From assembly GCA_029532415.1 (NCBI GenBank), contig JAQOTA010000050.1, forward strand, positions 5,332,001 to 5,396,000: a DNA stretch of 64,000 nucleotides, read 5' to 3'. Shown one piece after another: positions 58,265 to 64,000 of this stretch. Each line of letters opens with the position of its first letter. The first letter of the stretch is position 1. A program made the position numbers and the translations under genes. The notes beneath the pieces were generated by a model. That model had not been told where the DNA came from and did no database searches. It saw only the letters and a list, made by a program, of their open reading frames with translations. The stretch is from Marasmius tenuissimus (lineage: Eukaryota; Basidiomycota; Agaricomycetes; Agaricales; Marasmiaceae).

Positions 58265-61200
58265 CTAAGAGCTGCCACTGTTGAAAGGGATGAAGGAAGG
58301 GTCACAGTGGTCATGAGACGTATGCGCAAAAGACAGGTAGGCATGGCTGTAGGCGGTCGGATGATAGGTAACACCTGCCGGGTAGAAGGAAGGAGGATTG
58401 TATGATGGATGGTGGTCAATGTATGGAGTACTCCATTGCTGTTGCGGAGCAAAATGGCCTCCACTGGAAGGTAAAGTCGACAGGAGGTATCCAGTTTTAT
58501 GCGCATGAGATATAGGCGCAACACCATGCGGGGAATCTGGGAGATGAGGATGAAGAGCCGAACTAGATGGGTAAGGAACAGCAACTGTACACTGAGAATT
58601 TGGTTCGTGAGCTAGATTGGTGGCAAAGGTAGCGTTGGCAGTGGAGGATGATGCGAATTGTGACGAGCCTGATAGTCCAGCACTCTGGCCAGTACCTTCA
58701 TCGTGACTGGAAGCAGGAGAGGCAGTGGTATAGACTGAATAGAGGACAGGGTTGGTATAAGCGGAGTTCATTGCACTATCAGTGCAATCATTGTTCGAAA
58801 TAGTGCGTTCAGCAGTGCTGTATGGGTCGGATAGTGTTGCTGCATCGAAAGAGTCTACTGACAGCTGCAGAGTCAAGTAATGCAGTGTCCCTGGCCCCTC
58901 CAATCGATGGGAAGGCGAATCATACGGGACTGCTTTCGAAACATTTGTGTCATTCTCAGGAAGCGATAAGGTTCCTGATGGGTGGTGAGTGGGGTGGGAG
59001 AGATAGGGATAGGGCAGTTGATTGCTATGGTGGCAAACTGGCGGCAGAGCCACTTGGGATTGGCGTCCTTGCTGTGGATGAGGGTGGTTGTGGGAATGCA
59101 GGTTGACTGGCGCTGTGAAGGGCAAAAACCTGATTGGAAGTGGTCGCACAAGACGCGAATTTCACTCCTCCATAGCCCAAGCATCCCTGGTAGTATCATT
59201 CTTGTGGGGAAGATCCTGCAGTCATGTTCAGTGATGAATTACACGGTTAAAATTGGAAATTGGCAACGCACCTAATCCGGATGATTTCTCTCTACCCCTC
59301 CAATGCTCACATCACCTCTTTGACGCTTGTTGGTGGCATGATATGACTCGATGGTGGGTTTACTTTCTCTACCGCATTTCTGGAGTTGACTATCCTCCAT
59401 ATAGACTGGGCTCTGAGCCAGTAATTGTTCCTCTGTATGGGATAGATCTTCTGAGCCATCGCTAGTGACAGATCTGTCGAGGCTGTCAGAGTACCCTGCA
59501 TTGAGGTGAGAGCATGAATGGATCAATGAGAATGAAACACACCTTGATAGAGTTGCATGAATTGATTAGAGTGGTGGATGGGTTGAAAGATGTGTTTGTC
59601 ATATCCAAGGTATCGAGCGAGATCAATAGTTGTTGGGTCGAAGCCTCGGAGCAATTGATATTGGTGTATTAGCTTGTAGCTGTTGGTGGTGGACCAAGAA
59701 CTTCTATTTTGGATCCAATACCACCTGGAATCGAGTTCAATGGGAAGGCCAAAGTTGTGGCATGACTCGGGTGAAAGTCAGTATTGACCAGCTTTGTGAA
59801 AAGACCAGAAGTAGAGACACGAGGCTTTGCAGCTGACAAGGCCAGGGGGAGGTGGATAGACAAAAAAGTAGATTGGCTGCTGGCGTCGTCATTGGGATTT
59901 GGAAGGGGATCTATCAAGGTACCCGAGCAAGTGTGCTCTACGGGAGAAGAGCTCTGACTCCAATGTTAGCCAGTAAAAGATGGGAACACAAAACTACGAC
60001 ACACTGTAAACGCTTAGATCGTCCTCCAGCAATATTCCACTGGATTGAAAGATGTTTGATGACTGTAAAAGCCAGGTCCGTTCTGCGTCGATGTTCAGAT
60101 GCACCTGAAGGCAGCTTTCATCTTCTTCAAGTCGGAATCTACTCATGTATTGTCAGATAGAGTGGCCTGTGATTCTCCGAGAACCTCACCTTGTCAATCC
60201 ATTTTCCAGCACCTCCCTCTCTACAAAACCCTGAATGCTTGTCCAGACATTGTTTGCAAAGGTGATGGGGGTTTTGGTCACAGTGGAGAAGATGGTCGGC
60301 TGATCAAACATTCCAGGCACCCCTATGTCAGAGCGATAATCCCCTTCTCCCTGCATCGCCCACAGAAACGTTTTGTTGACTTCCTTTAACTTTTGATTTG
60401 CCAAGAAGCGCATGAAAACATCTTCTTAGAACAGCTCGGTGCTCAAAGGTAGTTCCTCTGTCTCCACTTCCCAATTGAGGTCCACAGTATATGGCCTTGG
60501 CCCCATGGACCTCTACAGACCACTCCTTGAGCAGCATCCACCCACAGCTCCGACCCTATGCATTCCAATTTCACCTAAAAAAGCATGATCTGATTAATCA
60601 AACTGTTCCATTTTGCTACTTTCGCTACTTACACGCAGAGTGAAGACGTACACCCCACCAAGTCCCCCCGAAAGGTCACTTCCGAGGCAGTGCGCAATCG
60701 GTACAGGGCCTAGAGAAAAGCATCAACCAAACCACAGGGTCACCATGCACATACACGCACTTACCGTGCCAAAGAAGTAGTGATGGGACCGTTCTGATAT
60801 CAATAGCAAACACCTGGGCAGTCTTGGACGAACTAAAGAGTCTTTAGCACGCAAGTAAATCCGGAACTTGACTCAACGTACCATGCTTGCGAAAGCTCCC
60901 GGAAATCCTCCTCAAATGCCTACAACCAAATCTTGGCCTTCATTCCTGAGCCCAAGAGAGAATACAGAACTCACTCTGCATGCATCCAGTCCGCTATAAG
61001 TCACCGATGTGAAATTGCCCTCCGTCCCAATCACTTTCACAGCACATATAGTTTTTTTGGCAGTCGGACTACAGGGTCGCCACTGTTCCTTCCTGGGATG
61101 ATGATACTCAGTGACACAAACATCTTCGAGCCGGTAAAAATCGCCACTTTTGACGTTCCAATACTGGATGAAGCATGTATGTGAGCCCTCAAAGCTTTCC

Positions 61201-61477
61201 GCTTTCCGGTCAACCTGTAACTCATGTCGTCAAATTTGGTACATTCCTTCTCTTCTCGCATAATCTGATTAACTTGGTTACCACTAACATGAACAACCAT
61301 TGTCATAGTTCGCGAGCTGGTTTCCTGGGCTACTGCTATGCATCTGTCAGCGGAGGAGGAACTCATCATTTCAGTTATAGTGTGGCCAGTATAGTGGTTG
61401 TGTTGGTCCCCTAGAGCATGACTGAAGACCCCACCAGAAATTGAAGTGTTCTGTGCATTCGGGAAGAACATTGACAT
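58265..61477 (-). pseudogene. FFPNAQ-family copy 5, full length but multiply mutated
   Basis: All ten exons of the intact copy are recognisable (exon 1 61226-61477, exon 2 60975-61163, exon 3 60882-60919, exon 4 60765-60832, exon 5 60633-60709, exon 6 from 60574, exon 10 58265 to about 59220). Lesions by comparison with copies 2 and 3: the donor after exon 1 is ATGAGT instead of GTGAGT (61225); one G is lost from a G run near 60505, shifting exon 6; TAA at 60426-60428 replaces Gln; TAG at 59272-59274 replaces the last Gln codon of exon 9; and TGA at 59162-59164 replaces Gln early in exon 10. Downstream the C-terminal exon is open for 294 codons. No transposon has split this copy, so it decayed by point mutation. 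Confidence 0.85.
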
Positions 61478-61619
61478 GTGTGCTGAGAGACAAGGAAGGA
61501 TGAAGCAGTAGGGAGCTTTGAGGTGTGCTAGGATATGTGGGGAATGACCGACAATGTAACAAGAGAAACCAACCTATATATTCCGAGCCAATGTAAAGCG
61601 CCACTCGCGGTGTATAATA

Positions 61620-63930
61620 AAATCTAACTCATAGGTCAAATCCTCCCAACACTCAAGAGTGTAGCTGAAGGGTGCGGGAATCGGGGATTAGCGTTGATCG
61701 TAGGTTTTGCTCTTAGCCAGACTGCAATAGTAGGCTGAAGGAAATCTGACTCAAGAAACTATCCAACTAAGGTAGCTTCGCGTCTGAAACCAGTTCGGAG
61801 GTCAAAAGTGGGGTTCGGAAGAGAGGTTTATAGGTCGTTTCGGGGAGTGTAGAGTTTGTTTGGTGCTTCGGAAGTGCGTTCTTAGGCTTCAACTAGCTTC
61901 AGAACCACTCGAACAGCGAGGGGCAACAAGACAATCAAATCAAACAATGGCAATTAAGACTCCAATCAAGTCTGTCAATAACCGAAGACCAACTGTCAAC
62001 GGTGAACAATATCCTCAGCCCAATTAGCTTTGGAAGTTCAACAATAGCTCAGCCAGTCAAGTCGGCGTCGCAGACAAACAATGCAAAGTCAAGGTCGAGC
62101 AAGTGTTCAATGGATTTTCTAGGTTTGGGCAAACAAAGTTCTATTCTGTTCTAATGTCTCTCCAGAAGTGCTCCCGAGTCAACTAACTACCCAACAAGTG
62201 GAATAGCTTCGTATCCTCTGAATACTAATTGTACGGATTGCTTGGGGATTCTTGATGAAAAACCCCACTGCTTATATACTCTAGGAGGCTCTAATTCTAC
62301 CGAATTGTACAAATATCAAATAAACCATGCCTCGGAGGCATAAACTACCTACTTTGGAATATACTTGGAGAGTTTTGTGTTTACTCTACGCTTTTGAACC
62401 CCAAAGTCAAAACCAATAATTTGCTTTGGAAGTATCATCAGCCTCGAACATTCTCTAACATTCTTTTCTTCCGGGTCTCTCCTATCGATGGTTCCGTTCT
62501 GCCTATCTGCCTCCGCAGCATTGATTCTCTGGTTCTAGACTCTTCAATCATGATAGGTTGTCCTGTTCTGTCTGCCTCCGAAGCATATACTCCCTTCGTC
62601 TGAAGCAAAGTACTTGCCTCTGAAGTGCTACTAGATGCCTATATTCATGGAGTTACCCAGCCGTTCATAGCCAGGTCGATGTCCTTTCCGTAGCTCGGAT
62701 AATTCTGACATTCTGCCATCCATATGGCCGCCCCACTATATCCAATCTTGGTACCTTGGATACCGGGTAATAGTTCACTGGTTCAGCCAGAACTCCTACT
62801 CGATTCTTCGGTACATCATTCCTTTCTTTCTTCGTCCCTTGCCTTCCAGTGCAGTTGAGTACTGTGTTTTGCTACCAGCGCCAACTATGCCCTTAGTACA
62901 GTCAATATCTCCATGTACGGGTACAAGGGAGGTACGTTGACGGTGCAACTCCTTCGATCACTTCTCGATCATTGTTTAGCGCCCAGTGCCTGGTTTGGAT
63001 CCACGCCTCCGAAGCGCTAATTTCCTAGTTTCCGAAGTAAAATTTCCACTTCAGCGGCAAGTCCAGAGGTCAGTATAAGCAAATACTAGGTTGTCCCAAT
63101 TCCTTGCTTACTTTCCCCCCGAGCGCACTATGGCACACTTGCACAATATTGAAGACCACTTCCGCAACTTGCTCTATAGTAAGTCTTTCGATTTTCTAAA
63201 TTCCAAGGCGACCTTCTGACTTCCTCCCCAGAGTTGTATAAGCTCTGGTGGTATCCAGAAGACTACTCTAATAAGATCAAGGAGCGCCACATCATCCTAC
63301 CCATTCCACTCGACACAGAATGAGAGGCTATCCTCGGAATCATCTTCCAGCAGTTTTTCCTCAGTCGCCACAGATCCATCTACTGGGGCTACGTGATTCG
63401 TTATGACATGATCCAGGACGAAATCTATCTCTGCGAGGACACCTTTGACCACTTCATTCCTCACGACGCCAGGTCTGTCATTGACATGGTTGCCGAGTCC
63501 ATTGCTCAAGTTGGTTTCCTCGACTTCAAAACCGCTCGTACTCCTGGAGCCGTCAACGCTTGGATTGATGCCGTCGTCAGTTGTGCTGAGTGCCCAGCAC
63601 CTCCGAAGCTTGACTATACCAAGCTCTCGTTCTTCAAGTACTCCCCTGTCATGGGTCGTTGGCTCTCTCGATCCTTTTCTTTCTATAATCCTATTTTATG
63701 CGATCCATTCTATACCAATTATCTAGATCATGAAACCTTCATTGATTCTTATTATCCTGAGGATTCCGACATAGATAATTACTTCGGTTGGGATGAGGTA
63801 GCTTTAGCCAATATGGATGACTAGCGTAACCTGTAGTATACTTAGTATACTTGAATCAATCATGCCTCCAAAGCGAGGCTTCGACCTTATACCAAGCTTC
63901 TGAGGCTCGACTTAGTCTCACTTTCCGACC
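61620..63930. repeat. scattered CTCCGAAG/CTTCGGAG words around an unknown gene
   Basis: On the left (61740-61900) the words run TTCGGAGG, TTCGGAAG, CTTCGGAAG. On the right (62500-63930) they run CCTCCGAAGC, TTCCGAAGT, CCTCTGAAG, CCTCCAAAGC. The change of orientation across the interval resembles subterminal repeats of a DNA transposon. I could not define the ends; the right one may lie beyond the window. Confidence 0.45.
63130..63824 (+). pseudogene. unrecognised two-exon gene with one in-frame TGA
   Basis: Exon 1 is 63130-63178 (AHLHNIEDHFRNLLY) and exon 2 is 63232-63824, with a 53 nt GT-AG intron, 214 codons in phase. A TGA at 63321-63323 interrupts it after IPLDTE; the rest is open to TAG. 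Segments such as RSIYWGYVIRYDMIQDEIYL, FGWDEVALANMDD and an aromatic-rich PVMGRWLSRSFSFYNPILC match nothing I know. The gene sits within a field of CTCCGAAG repeats, so it may be a transposon gene. Whether the TGA is a true lesion cannot be judged without a homolog. Confidence 0.5.
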
Positions 63931-64000
63931 ATCCATGCGCCCGCGGTGACCTCCTCTGTCTATCCCTACTAGTACGGGTCCTCGTCAAGTCTGATTATAT

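Noticed and set aside
1..64000. CRISPR arrays, operons, riboswitches, rRNA genes
   Set aside because: No direct-repeat/spacer arrays or bacterial signals were seen; gene structure is that of a fungus.

Overview
The window is eukaryotic and fungal. Genes are broken by many 45-60 nt GT-AG introns with CTAAC-like branch sites, and the families present (Plavaka and Tnp2-like transposases, DUF6698, Spt5-like KOW proteins, heme-thiolate peroxidase, large lineage-specific families) point to an agaricomycete basidiomycete, probably a marasmioid agaric. The genus is inference only. Nothing bacterial was seen.

Backbone. The frame of the window is a tandem array of five minus-strand copies of one lineage-specific gene family, called here the FFPNAQ family after its N terminus. 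Copy 1 lies at 1-1821 plus 17190-17560, copy 3 at 22562-22606 plus 31133-35223, copy 2 at 40385-43694, copy 4 at about 47240-47464 plus 56214-56700, and copy 5 at 58265-61477. Only copy 2 (10 exons, 951 aa) is intact. Degraded intergenic blocks recur between copies, so the array looks like a segmental duplication. A separate, distantly similar family gene (19950-22175) and a heme-thiolate peroxidase gene (17784-18983) sit between copies 1 and 3.

Mobile elements. Copy 1 is split by a 15.4 kb element (1822-17189) with 20 bp perfect terminal inverted repeats (TIRs) and a 7 bp target duplication CTTGAAG. Copy 4 is split by an 8.7 kb element (47465-56213) with 21 bp perfect TIRs and a 7 bp duplication CCTGAGA. 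The first 13 bases of both TIRs are identical (CCCAGTGAAAACC). The 8.7 kb element carries a broken Tnp2-like transposase, its broken accessory gene and an intact coiled-coil gene. Inside the 15.4 kb element lies a second nested TIR unit (2342-16550) carrying four genes: DUF6698, Spt5-like KOW, a frameshifted Plavaka-like transposase and a GIY-YIG/T5orf172-type protein. Between its two divergent central genes is a 130 bp near-perfect inverted repeat, each arm running into a splice donor.

Copy 3 is hit by a Ty1/copia complex with three LTRs (22607-31132, target duplication ATATG) and by two inverted hAT-type MITEs (32274-32797 and 34388-35006), each with an 8 bp target duplication. The right end (about 61.6-63.9 kb) holds an unrecognised gene surrounded by repeated CTCCGAAG-like motifs, probably another transposon.

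Exon boundaries were read by eye from splice consensus, frame and alignment of the copies with each other. No database search was run; family names rest on remembered motifs.
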